From Planctomycetota bacterium (GTDB lineage Bacteria > Planctomycetota > Phycisphaerae > UBA1845), in contig JACQFE010000002.1 of the NCBI GenBank assembly GCA_016200265.1, forward strand, positions 1 through 64,000: a stretch of 64,000 nucleotides of DNA. The letters are read 5' to 3'. A model generated the notes under the pieces. That model made no database searches and was not told the DNA's origin. It saw only the letters and a program-made list of their open reading frames with translations. Shown here one piece after another: positions 35,409 through 43,982 of the stretch (position 1 is the stretch's first letter; each line of letters opens with the position of its first letter). Both the position numbers and the translations under genes were made by a program.

Positions 35409-37496
35409 ATGAACTTTCTCTCCCCCGCCGCCATTGCCATTGCCGCCGGGTTGACGATTCCTCCGCTCGTTGCGCTCTATTTTCTCAAACTGAAGCGAAC
35501 GCTGAGGCGGGTGCCTTCGACGATGCTCTGGAAGAAGGCTGTCGAGGATTTGCAGGTCAATGCGCCGTTCCAGCGGCTTCGCAAGAGCCTGTTGCTTCTC
35601 TTGCAGTTGCTGGTTCTGGCTGCGGCCGCACTCGCTCTCGGCAAACCCATGTTTCAGGTCGCCAAGCCGCAGGAAGATACGCTGATTCTCCTTGTGGATC
35701 AGTCGGCCTCGATGGCCGTGCTCGAACAATCCGGCAAGACAAGGCTCGATCTCGCCAAGGAGCAGGCCAAACGCTGCATTGACAACATGAACGAACACGC
35801 CCGGGCGATGATCTTGGCCTTTTGCGATCGAGCGACGGTCGTTTCCTCGTTCGACAGCGATAAGGCCGCATTGCGCCGCAAAGTGGATTCGATCGAACAA
35901 ACACAAAGTACGACGTCGCTTGCAGAGGCACTGAACCTGGCCGAAGCGTATGCTCATAATGAAATCATCGGCGGCGAACGACCGGGCACCGACGTCGTGC
36001 CGGCCTCCAATGCGCCACCGGCGACCGTCTACGTCATTACCGATGGCAAAGTCGACGACGCCGCGCGTCTCTCGATGCAAAACCTGACCACGGCGTCAAT
36101 GCGCGTCATTAGCATCGGATCGCGCTCCGACAATGTCGGCATCACGGCCATGGCGGCGGCACGGAATTATGAAACGCCGGAGCTTCTTGAAGTCACGGCC
36201 TCCGTGCGAAATTTCGGCGACGCGGCCAAGACTCTCGACGTGGTGCTATACGTCGATGGCCGGAATGCAGACATCAAGACAGTGGAGCTGCCGCCATCGG
36301 TGTCGAAGGTCGCGAATCCAACGTCGGCGGTAGTGGGCTCGGCAAGTGACGTCGCGAACGAAACGTCGGGAACCATGGGCGCGAAGTCACCGTCTAGCAC
36401 TTCTGATTTAATTGGCGAAAAGCTCATCGCATTTGATCAGGTGGAATTCGCGGGGGGCGGAGTGATCGAAGTCGTCTTGCAGATTCAAGATGCGCTACCG
36501 GCCGACGATCGCGCGTGGACGATCATCGAGCCACCGCACAAGGTTCGCGTGCTGCTGGTCAGCGATGGTGATTTCATTCTTGAAAACGTAATCCGCAATC
36601 TCGACGTCGAAGTTGTGACGATGAAGCCCGCGCAATATGAGGCCGCCGATGACAAGCAGATTGCCGAAGACGGACGAAGCATTTTCGATGTCGTGGTTTT
36701 CGATCGGCACTCCACTCTGCGGCTTCCGCAGGGCAATTACATGTTTTTCGGCGCGATCCCGAAGATTGAGCGGGTCACCGCGGGCAGCCCCGTTAACGAC
36801 GAAGTGATTTTCGATTGGGATGAAACGCACCCGATTCTTCGGCATGTCACGGTGGAGACGATCGAAGTCTCGCAATGGCTGCGGCTGACTCTTCCGGCGG
36901 ACGCAATTTCGATCATGCGTGGCCAGACATCGCCGGTGCTAGGCTATTTTTCCCGCAAGGCCAGCCAATTTCTAGTATGCGCATTCAGCCTTGTGGTGAC
37001 GAATGATACAGGGCAACCGATGCTCAACACGCTATGGGGCAGCAGCCCGCATTTCATCGTGTTCATGCAGAATGCCATTCAATATCTTTCGTCGAACATC
37101 GCCACGAAGAGCAAGAAAAGCATCGCGCCCGGCGAGCCGGTTACGCTTCCTGCCCCGCCCAAGGTCGAATTGGTGACGATTACGCGACCCGACGGCACGA
37201 CGGAAACGACCAGCCCGGCCGCCAGCCAATCCATTCATTACGGCGCTACGCGGGAAGTGGGGCTATACAAAGTTTCGCCGGGCGTTCCCGGCGATGACAC
37301 CTTTGCGGTGAATATGTTCAATCGGACCGAGAGCGATGTCGCCCCGGCAACCTTGCTGAACATCGGCACGGAGAAAGTGGGAATGGCCGGCGCTGCGGTG
37401 CCGGTGAACCGACCCGCATGGAAATACTTTTTGCTGGGCGTGCTCATTCTGCTCTTGCTGGAATGGATCGTGTACAATCGGCGCGTGTTTGTGTGA
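35409..37496 (+). CDS. BatA/vWA-domain membrane protein
   Basis: A 695-residue protein. An N-terminal BatA-type unit has two helices (about 7-26 and 59-78, SLLLLLQLLVLAAAALALGKPMF). A von Willebrand A domain follows (about 92-265) with MIDAS motif D-Q-S-A-S-M near 97-102 and conserved T and D positions. Then come beta-rich and glutamine-amidotransferase-like segments (about 375-480) and a C-terminal membrane helix (KYFLLGVLILLLLEWIVYN). Such proteins, near MoxR-type ATPases, act in envelope or protein-complex assembly; here no MoxR gene is adjacent. It starts a cluster with the next two genes on the same strand. Confidence 0.85.
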   Translation: MNFLSPAAIAIAAGLTIPPLVALYFLKLKRTLRRVPSTMLWKKAVEDLQVNAPFQRLRKSLLLLLQLLVLAAAALALGKPMFQVAKPQEDTLILLVDQSASMAVLEQSGKTRLDLAKEQAKRCIDNMNEHARAMILAFCDRATVVSSFDSDKAALRRKVDSIEQTQSTTSLAEALNLAEAYAHNEIIGGERPGTDVVPASNAPPATVYVITDGKVDDAARLSMQNLTTASMRVISIGSRSDNVGITAMAAARNYETPELLEVTASVRNFGDAAKTLDVVLYVDGRNADIKTVELPPSVSKVANPTSAVVGSASDVANETSGTMGAKSPSSTSDLIGEKLIAFDQVEFAGGGVIEVVLQIQDALPADDRAWTIIEPPHKVRVLLVSDGDFILENVIRNLDVEVVTMKPAQYEAADDKQIAEDGRSIFDVVVFDRHSTLRLPQGNYMFFGAIPKIERVTAGSPVNDEVIFDWDETHPILRHVTVETIEVSQWLRLTLPADAISIMRGQTSPVLGYFSRKASQFLVCAFSLVVTNDTGQPMLNTLWGSSPHFIVFMQNAIQYLSSNIATKSKKSIAPGEPVTLPAPPKVELVTITRPDGTTETTSPAASQSIHYGATREVGLYKVSPGVPGDDTFAVNMFNRTESDVAPATLLNIGTEKVGMAGAAVPVNRPAWKYFLLGVLILLLLEWIVYNRRVFV

Positions 37497-37537
37497 GCGA
37501 ACATCGGCCATTCTGGCAATTGTCGATAAAAGGCGAA

Positions 37538-37566
37538 CCGCAGATTGCGCAGATTTTCGCAGATGG
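37538..37566. repeat. CGCAGATTGCGCAGATTTTCGCAGATG repeat
   Basis: One copy of the CTGCGCAAATCTGCG-type family (also 22904 and 28781). An ATG at its right edge (37563) is in frame with the next gene but is more likely part of the repeat than the real start. Confidence 0.6.
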
Positions 37567-37586
37567 GAAGCGCGAGGAATCAGCCC

Positions 37587-38177
37587 GTGGACGCTATTTC
37601 CATACCAGTCTCTCGCACGCGGGCATTCACGCGGGCCGTGGTTTGGTCTGTTCCTATGGTGCTTTGCGGCCTGATCACGTACCTGGTCTATTCGCATCTT
37701 CATTTCGTGCCTTCGGCAATTTCAAATCGACTGCAGGATTACAGCATCGCCTTCATTTGCCTGCCGCTTCCCATTCTCGGTGCGATGTCGGCAGTTCGAA
37801 TGGTTCGATGGTCATTGCTGTCCGTTTGGCCCGGGACGGTCGCGATTCATGCGACTGAATCGGCGATGACGTTCTCATTGGGGCCATGCGGGATAAAAGT
37901 GTACGATGCCGCGCGGATGACCATTCGCTATCCGTTTGAATTGTCGGAAGATGGCGAAGAGGACGGCGGCTTTGAGGGTTATTTGCCAGAGGAGGAACAA
38001 CTTCGCGTATTGCTGCCGCGCATCACGCACCCGGATTCCGTCAAGCCCCTGAATGAATTGCTCCTGCGATTTGCAGCCGTCGAGGAAGCTGATGCTGCAG
38101 CCTTGCTTCGCTTTGTGCTAGAACAATGGCGCGCCGTTCACATTGTACAGGAACTTGCGACGATGAATGAACCATGA
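37587..38177 (+). CDS. Hypothetical membrane protein upstream of DedA
   Basis: About 196 residues from a GTG at 37587, with GAGGA 8 bases upstream. An in-frame ATG at 37563 lies in a dispersed repeat. There are two membrane helices (about 15-35 and 44-65, VPMVLCGLITYLVYSHLHF and AFICLPLPILGAMSAVRM), then a soluble beta/alpha domain with an acidic turn (SEDGEEDGGFEGYLPEEE) and a helical end. The layout resembles a PH-like domain on a membrane hairpin, but I cannot name the family. Its stop overlaps the ATG of the DedA gene (ATGA), which suggests a joint membrane role. Confidence 0.6.
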   Translation: MDAISIPVSRTRAFTRAVVWSVPMVLCGLITYLVYSHLHFVPSAISNRLQDYSIAFICLPLPILGAMSAVRMVRWSLLSVWPGTVAIHATESAMTFSLGPCGIKVYDAARMTIRYPFELSEDGEEDGGFEGYLPEEEQLRVLLPRITHPDSVKPLNELLLRFAAVEEADAAALLRFVLEQWRAVHIVQELATMNEP

Positions 38178-38818
38178 ATTTCATACATTGGTTCATGGAC
38201 GTTTTTCTGCACCTCGATCGGCATCTCGCCGACGTGATCCAATCCTGCGGAGTGTGGACGTATGCGCTATTGTTCCTGATCGTCTTTTGCGAAACGGGGC
38301 TGGTCATCACTCCGGTCCTGCCCGGTGACTCGCTGCTATTTGCGACGGGGGCATTGGCGGCCGGTGGTTCGCTCGATGTGTTTGTGCTTGCGGTGTTCTT
38401 ATCAGTGGCGGCAATTCTCGGTGACACTGCCAATTACTGGATCGGCAAATACCTGGGCCGGTGGATCATTCATCACCCGCGGCGCTGGGTCAATCAAAAG
38501 CACATCGATCGCACCCATGCGTTCTTCGAGAAATATGGCGGCAAGACGATCATCATCGCTCGATTCGTACCGATCATTCGTACTTTCGCGCCGTTTGTGG
38601 CCGGTGTGGGAGCGATGACCTATTTTCAGTTTCTGATCTACAACGTCGTGGGCGGCGTGCTTTGGGTGGGGATCTGCCTCGCTGCGGGGTATTGGTTGGG
38701 GACTCGACCGGTCGTCAAAGAGAATTTTTCCCTGGTCATTCTCGCGATCGTGTTCATTTCCATCCTCCCGGCGCTTTACGAATTCTGGAGAATGCGAGCT
38801 TCCCGCGAGCGATCCTGA
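38174..38818 (+). CDS. DedA-family membrane protein
   Basis: A 214-residue polytopic protein. The family hallmarks are FCETGLVITPVLPGDSLLFATG (about 38-59), GDTANYWIGKYLGR, and the re-entrant FEKYGGKTIIIARFVPIIRTFAPFVAGVGAM with essential Arg and Pro positions kept. DedA/SNARE-associated proteins support undecaprenyl-phosphate or phospholipid recycling and membrane homeostasis. Translationally coupled to the upstream membrane protein gene. Confidence 0.92.
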   Translation: MNFIHWFMDVFLHLDRHLADVIQSCGVWTYALLFLIVFCETGLVITPVLPGDSLLFATGALAAGGSLDVFVLAVFLSVAAILGDTANYWIGKYLGRWIIHHPRRWVNQKHIDRTHAFFEKYGGKTIIIARFVPIIRTFAPFVAGVGAMTYFQFLIYNVVGGVLWVGICLAAGYWLGTRPVVKENFSLVILAIVFISILPALYEFWRMRASRERS

Positions 38819-38846
38819 CCGAATCGGAACGTGTGATCTTCTTGGA

Positions 38847-40376
38847 TTACATGCGCCGGTCGAGGCGACGGAAATGAATCGCTTCAAGAACATCTTCGGC
38901 CGTGATCGAATCTCGTTGGTTCATATCCGTAATCGTGCGCGAGACGCGCAGCACGCGATCATGCGCCCGCGCCGACAATCCTAATTCCATCATGGATTGC
39001 CGCAACACCGTTTCACATGCGTTGTCGAGGACGCAGTGGTTGCGAAGCAGCTTGCCGTTCATCCGTCCGTTCACCATCCGGGAATCGGACGCAAATCGCC
39101 GGCGCTGCGCATTGCGGGCGATGGTCACTTGTTCGCGTAGCGCCGCCGATGACGTGCCTTCGCGCTGGTCGCGAAGCTCCGTGAATGGAACCGCGGGGAC
39201 TTCGACGTGCATATCGATTCGATCAATCAGCGGGCCGCTGATGCGAGAGAGATAACGCTCGATTTGCAGGGGTGAACACTTACAAGGCCGTCTCGGATCG
39301 GTGAAATACCCACAAGGACACGGGTTCATGGCCGCAATGAGGATGAAGGACGCGGGGAATTCCGTCGTCGCATGGGCGCGTGCGATGGTGACGCGTCCAT
39401 CTTCAAGCGGTTGCCGCAGCGATTCCAACGCCGCCCGCGAAAACTCCGGAAATTCATCGAGAAACAGGACGCCGAAATGGGCCAGCGAAACCTCGCCGGC
39501 TTGGGGAATCGTGCCGCCGCCGACAAGCGCAGGCGTGCTCGCGGAGTGATGCGGCGTTCGCACCGGGCGCGTCGCGAGCAAGGCAGTGCCCGGCGGCAAT
39601 TCACCCGACACGGAGTGAATTCTAGTCGTTTCCAGCGATTCTTCGAGCGTCAGCGGTGGCAAGATCGTCGGCATGCGTTTGGCAAGCATCGTCTTGCCCG
39701 ACCCCGGCGGGCCGATCATCAGCACGTTGTGCCCACCCGCTGCCGCGATAGTGAGGGCTCGCTTGACATGCTCCTGACCGCGAACTTCCGCGAAGTCATA
39801 GTCGTAGTTCGAGGCGGCCGCAAAGACCGCGTTAAGATCGACCACGGTCGGTTCAATCGGCAATTCCCCGCTTAAGAATCCAATTGCTTCCGTCAGTGAG
39901 CTGACGCCGATCACCTCGACGCCGTCCACAACACCGGCCTCCCGACCGTTGTCGGCCGGCACGATGACTCCCCTCAGCCGATGCTCGCGGGCCAGGAGCG
40001 CCGCCGAAAGTGCACCGCGCACCGGTCGCACGCGGCCATCAAGTGCGAGCTCGCCGATGATCAGATAGTCGTTGTGACGCTCGGAAAGAATTCCGCCGTC
40101 GCCAATGAGCACGCCGAGAGCGATGGCGAGATCAAACGCCGGTCCTTCTTTTCGCAAATCCGCCGGAGCGAGATTGATCACGGTCTTGTATCGCGGAAAC
40201 GAGAAACCGGAATTCTGCATCGCGCTGCGCACGCGCTCGGTGCTCTCCTTGACCGCGGCATCGGGCAGACCGACGACGGCCGTCCCGGCGAAACCATGAC
40301 GATTCACATCGACTTCAACCTCGATGCGAATGGCGTCAATGCCCGCGAATGTGGCACTATGAAGTCGAGCGACCAT
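38847..40376 (-). CDS. ComM/YifB-type Mg-chelatase-like AAA+ ATPase
   Basis: A 509-residue protein from the ATG at 40376. An N-terminal Lon-protease-like S16 domain (about 1-165: GLPDAAVKESTERVRSA) is followed by the AAA+ core with Walker A GPPGSGKTM, Walker B VLFLDEFPEF, a CPCGY-x-x-D-x-x-x-x-C-x-C zinc motif, and the sensor region RISGPLIDRIDMHVEVP. ComM is a hexameric helicase that drives branch migration during natural transformation and other recombination. No other competence genes are in the window. TATAAT lies 6 bases before the ATG, so a very short leader is possible. It is convergent with dedA. Confidence 0.9.
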   Translation of the reverse strand: MVARLHSATFAGIDAIRIEVEVDVNRHGFAGTAVVGLPDAAVKESTERVRSAMQNSGFSFPRYKTVINLAPADLRKEGPAFDLAIALGVLIGDGGILSERHNDYLIIGELALDGRVRPVRGALSAALLAREHRLRGVIVPADNGREAGVVDGVEVIGVSSLTEAIGFLSGELPIEPTVVDLNAVFAAASNYDYDFAEVRGQEHVKRALTIAAAGGHNVLMIGPPGSGKTMLAKRMPTILPPLTLEESLETTRIHSVSGELPPGTALLATRPVRTPHHSASTPALVGGGTIPQAGEVSLAHFGVLFLDEFPEFSRAALESLRQPLEDGRVTIARAHATTEFPASFILIAAMNPCPCGYFTDPRRPCKCSPLQIERYLSRISGPLIDRIDMHVEVPAVPFTELRDQREGTSSAALREQVTIARNAQRRRFASDSRMVNGRMNGKLLRNHCVLDNACETVLRQSMMELGLSARAHDRVLRVSRTITDMNQRDSITAEDVLEAIHFRRLDRRM

Positions 40377-40615
40377 CGGGACATTATAGGGAAATGCCGC
40401 GGCGTGGCGTAGTACTTGGTTTGCACTGGCCGCGCCTCGATGGAAACCTGTTTTTTGCAATCATTGACGTGTGGAATTTCTAGGTTGCTGCGTTGAGGGT
40501 ATAATTCCAGCTCATGTAAAACTGGGCATTTCATATTGGGACTTCTGATGGCGGAATCGATCGGGCGACGACGTCTCGATCAGGGTGAACGCCGCATGGA
40601 TCAAGGATGAAACTT

Positions 40616-42202
40616 ATGGCCGATTCAAAAAGAGAATTTCCAAATTTTCAACGGCTGCGAGGCCGATCGCTCGCATTTCGATTGGCGAGCCTTGTCGTCT
40701 TCGGTTTGATGCTGATTGGATTTGTCTTTTGGTTCATCATCCGAGTGGAGGTGAACGCCGGCGAGATTCTCGTCCTTGTGAACAAGACGGGGAAAACAAC
40801 GCCGGATTCGCTGGTGGCTGAATGGGGCGATCAGGTCGTGCTCTATCCCGGTCTCGTCCACGCCATCGCCGCGAAGACCGGAGAATCCGAGAGCGACATT
40901 CCAACGGATTTCAAGGGAATTCGACTTGATGTGCTCACGGAAGGCCGGTACTTCCCAAATCCCTATTCCGTGAGCGCCATCAAGTTGTCCGCCACGGTCA
41001 TCGGGCAAAACGAGGTCGGAGTGTTGGTGCGGAAATTCGGCAAGCCGCTGGCGTTTCCGCAGACCGTCGCCACGTCGCCCGACGAGCGCGGACCGGTCGA
41101 AGAAATCCTGCGACCCGGACGATACAATGTCAATCTCCTCGCCTACGAAGTTCACAAGTTCCCGGCTATGAAAATCGCGGAAGGACATGCCGGCGTGGTG
41201 ACGTTGCTCAGCGGCAGGGAACCGAAAGCGAAAAACACATTTACCGTCGAGCCTGGCGAAAAAGGCGTGCAGCACGAAACGCTGGGGCCGGGCCTCGAAT
41301 ATTACAATCCCTATCTCAAGCACATCGACCTCGTCGATGTCCGCAGCCAGAAGTTCGATTTGCTAAAATCCGAAGCCATTCAATTCCCGTCCAATGACAG
41401 TTTCACGATCACGATCGAAGGCACGATCGAGTGGGCGATCCGGCCTGATCGCGTCGCCGAAGTGACCGTGGCGTATGGTGATGCGGAAGACATTCTCAAC
41501 AAGATCATTCTTCCCAACGTGCGCGGAATCGCGAGAATTCAAGGGTCAAAACTGCAGGCCCGCGAATTCATCAGCGGAAAGACTCGCGCCGCATTTCAGG
41601 AAAGACTACTGGCCGAATTGGAGCGTGAATGCTGGCAGCAAGGGGTGGACATCAAATCCGCGCTTGTCCGCGACATTCAGCCGCCGCACGAGATCGCCGC
41701 GTTGATCAGCTACCGCGAGCAGGCCGATCAGGAAATCGAGCGTTCCACGAACGAGATGAGCGAGGCGAAATCGGAGGCGAAGCTTGTCGAGCAGCGCGAG
41801 CTGCAGGAGCGGAATAAGGCCATCGGCGACGCCCGCCGCAACGTCGTGACCATGACCAAGGACGCGGAACAGCGCCGCGGTGTGAGCGTCACGGAAGCCA
41901 AACGTGAGTTCGAAGTCAGCAAGCTCAATTTGGAAGCGGCCTCAAAGGAAGCCAGCGCCTTGCTCTCTCGCGGAAAAGCCGACGCCGACGTGGTCTTATT
42001 CAATTATCAAGCCCGCGCAGAACCGCTGGGACATGCGGTCAAGGCGTTTGGCGACGGTGTCACCTACGCCCAGCAGTTCTTCCTGCAGCGAGTCGCCCCA
42101 TCCATTACAACCGTGCTCAGCAATACGGATGGCCCGTTCGCGCAGATTTTCAAGCAGCTTCAATCCATGGAGCGTCCGAACGCTCCGAAAGGTGGCCAAT
42201 GA
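40616..42202 (+). CDS. SPFH/band 7 protein, tandem copy A
   Basis: About 528 residues. The ATG at 40616 has AAGGA 8 bases upstream; the ATG at 40607 lies inside that site. One membrane anchor (about 20-45) is followed by an SPFH/prohibitin-like domain (about 155-380, with FPSNDSFTITIEGTIEWAIRPD). A long Ala/Glu-rich coiled coil runs at about 365-460 (SYREQADQEIERSTNEMSEAKSEAK broken here), then a short C-terminal region. It has the flotillin-like layout of membrane-scaffold proteins. The next gene encodes a paralogue that overlaps by ATGA, so a hetero-oligomeric complex, like HflK-HflC, is likely. Confidence 0.82.
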   Translation: MADSKREFPNFQRLRGRSLAFRLASLVVFGLMLIGFVFWFIIRVEVNAGEILVLVNKTGKTTPDSLVAEWGDQVVLYPGLVHAIAAKTGESESDIPTDFKGIRLDVLTEGRYFPNPYSVSAIKLSATVIGQNEVGVLVRKFGKPLAFPQTVATSPDERGPVEEILRPGRYNVNLLAYEVHKFPAMKIAEGHAGVVTLLSGREPKAKNTFTVEPGEKGVQHETLGPGLEYYNPYLKHIDLVDVRSQKFDLLKSEAIQFPSNDSFTITIEGTIEWAIRPDRVAEVTVAYGDAEDILNKIILPNVRGIARIQGSKLQAREFISGKTRAAFQERLLAELERECWQQGVDIKSALVRDIQPPHEIAALISYREQADQEIERSTNEMSEAKSEAKLVEQRELQERNKAIGDARRNVVTMTKDAEQRRGVSVTEAKREFEVSKLNLEAASKEASALLSRGKADADVVLFNYQARAEPLGHAVKAFGDGVTYAQQFFLQRVAPSITTVLSNTDGPFAQIFKQLQSMERPNAPKGGQ

Positions 42203-43938
42203 TTCGACGATACTTGCCCACACTGATCGCCCTTTTTGTGATCGCGACTTCCTTATTGGTGATGATCGCGTGGCTCGCATTTCGCATTTATGTGCCGGAG
42301 AACATGTGCGCGGTGCTCATCCATCGAAGCGGCACGCAGCTTCCTGCCGGCGAGCTGATCGCGCACGAGCCCGGTCAAAAAGGAATTCAGGAACAGGTGC
42401 TCGGCCCGGGTCGATATTTCTATGATCCAATCGCATGGAGTTATGAACTAAAGCCACTGACGGTCATTCCGGCCGGAAATCCGACGACGTGGGAATGGTT
42501 GCACTCATTGAGTGAACCACAGCGAGAGGCTCTTCGCCGCGGAGAGTTCGCGTTGAAGGGCGATTTCCCGAAAGTCGGGGTGGTCACACGCAAGGTTGGC
42601 AAGCCTTCAGCACCAGGTCAGGTTGTGATCGTAAGTAGAGACTCTGGATCTGCGGGCGTGCTTCGTGAAGTGTTGACGCCGGGGACGTACAAGATCAATC
42701 CCTATATTTACGACGTGCAACTTCAGCCGGCGGTCGTCGTCCCGGCGGGATTTGTCGGAGTGGTGACGAATCTTTTTGGAAGCAGCGCGTCGCCGCTGTC
42801 TGCGGCGCCTGCGCCTGCAACCGAAAATGACTCCAAGGGAATTGCCACGGCACTGGATATCGCCGAGCCTTCGGTGATGGGTGAAAACGCTCTTCATGTG
42901 CGCCCCTTGGTTGAGGCCGGTCAGCGGGGAACGGTTCGCGATGTGCTCGAACCGGGCGTCTATTTCATCAATCCCAAACTCCAAAGCGTCGTGCTCGTCG
43001 AGATCGGTTACAACGAATACACGCAAACCAAAATCACAGAAACTGAAAATCACCGTATCACGTTTCCATCTGATACGGGTTTCCTCATTAGCGTCGGCGT
43101 CACCGTTGTTTGGGGGATTCAGCCGCGGCATGCGGCCGAAATCATCAATGAGTTCGGCAACATCGACGGCGTGGTTGATAAAGTGATCGGCCCGCAGCTT
43201 CGCTCGATTTGTCGAAACATCGGTTCCACGTATGCCGCACGGGATTTCATCCAAGGCGAGAAACGCGAGATGTTCCAAAAGGCGCTGACGGCCGAATTGC
43301 AGCGCGTTTGCCGTGGCAAGAATCTGGACGTCTTGATCGCTCTTGTAAGAGAGATCGAAGTCCAGCCGCCGGGCGGCGCACCCAAGGATGCCGTGGCGAC
43401 CGAGGACTTGAAGCGCACCATTCAACAGAGCTACATCGCGATCGAGAGCCAGATTACCAAGGACAAGCAGCGGGCCGCCGCGGCCACTCGCGCCCAGCTC
43501 GAAGAAGAGCGAAAAAAGGTCGAAATCGCCCGCGAGCAAATCCGCGCCGAGTCCAGGGTCCTGGTGGCGCAGATTCTCGCCGAAGGAGAAAAGCAGGCCG
43601 CTGAAATCGACGCCCACGCCCAGCTTGATGTGGCCGCCATTCGACAAGAAGCCGCTCAATTTCAGGCACAACGGATCAGCACTCTGGGACAGGCCAAGGC
43701 CGACGTGGAAAAAATGAAAAACGAGGCGGAAGCCAAAGGATTCGAACTTTTGGTCAATGCATTCGGCAGCGGCTATGCCTACAACCTCTATACCTTCGCC
43801 GAGAATTTTCAGCCGCAGTCGATCCACCTGATTTACGCGGGCGAAGGCACGTTTTGGACGGACCTGTCGCGATTCGACGAGGCCGGCGCGGCCAAGGTGC
43901 TGCAAAACAGTTTGCCTAAGAAAGGCCCGGAAAAATAA
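42199..43938 (+). CDS. SPFH/band 7 protein, tandem copy B
   Basis: A 579-residue paralogue of the upstream protein. It has an N-terminal anchor (about 7-30), two repeated beta modules (MCAVLIHRSG and FVGVVTNLFGS regions) and an SPFH core near 270-400 (ITFPSDTGFLISVGVTVVWGIQPRHAAEII). The coiled coil near 400-500 (ARAQLEEERKKVEIAREQIR) is followed by a C-terminal stretch. Translation is coupled to copy A. Membrane topology suggests an outward-facing or periplasmic ring. No protease gene such as ftsH or nfeD is adjacent. Function is inferred only from the family. Confidence 0.82.
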   Translation: MIRRYLPTLIALFVIATSLLVMIAWLAFRIYVPENMCAVLIHRSGTQLPAGELIAHEPGQKGIQEQVLGPGRYFYDPIAWSYELKPLTVIPAGNPTTWEWLHSLSEPQREALRRGEFALKGDFPKVGVVTRKVGKPSAPGQVVIVSRDSGSAGVLREVLTPGTYKINPYIYDVQLQPAVVVPAGFVGVVTNLFGSSASPLSAAPAPATENDSKGIATALDIAEPSVMGENALHVRPLVEAGQRGTVRDVLEPGVYFINPKLQSVVLVEIGYNEYTQTKITETENHRITFPSDTGFLISVGVTVVWGIQPRHAAEIINEFGNIDGVVDKVIGPQLRSICRNIGSTYAARDFIQGEKREMFQKALTAELQRVCRGKNLDVLIALVREIEVQPPGGAPKDAVATEDLKRTIQQSYIAIESQITKDKQRAAAATRAQLEEERKKVEIAREQIRAESRVLVAQILAEGEKQAAEIDAHAQLDVAAIRQEAAQFQAQRISTLGQAKADVEKMKNEAEAKGFELLVNAFGSGYAYNLYTFAENFQPQSIHLIYAGEGTFWTDLSRFDEAGAAKVLQNSLPKKGPEK

Positions 43939-43982
43939 TTAGAAATCCCAGGCTTCTGGAACGAGCATAGTGGCGGCCGTTT

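Noticed and set aside
42607-43905. 432-codon minus-strand open frame
   Set aside because: Antisense to the second SPFH gene. High GC third positions keep the frame open. No domain or ribosome site.
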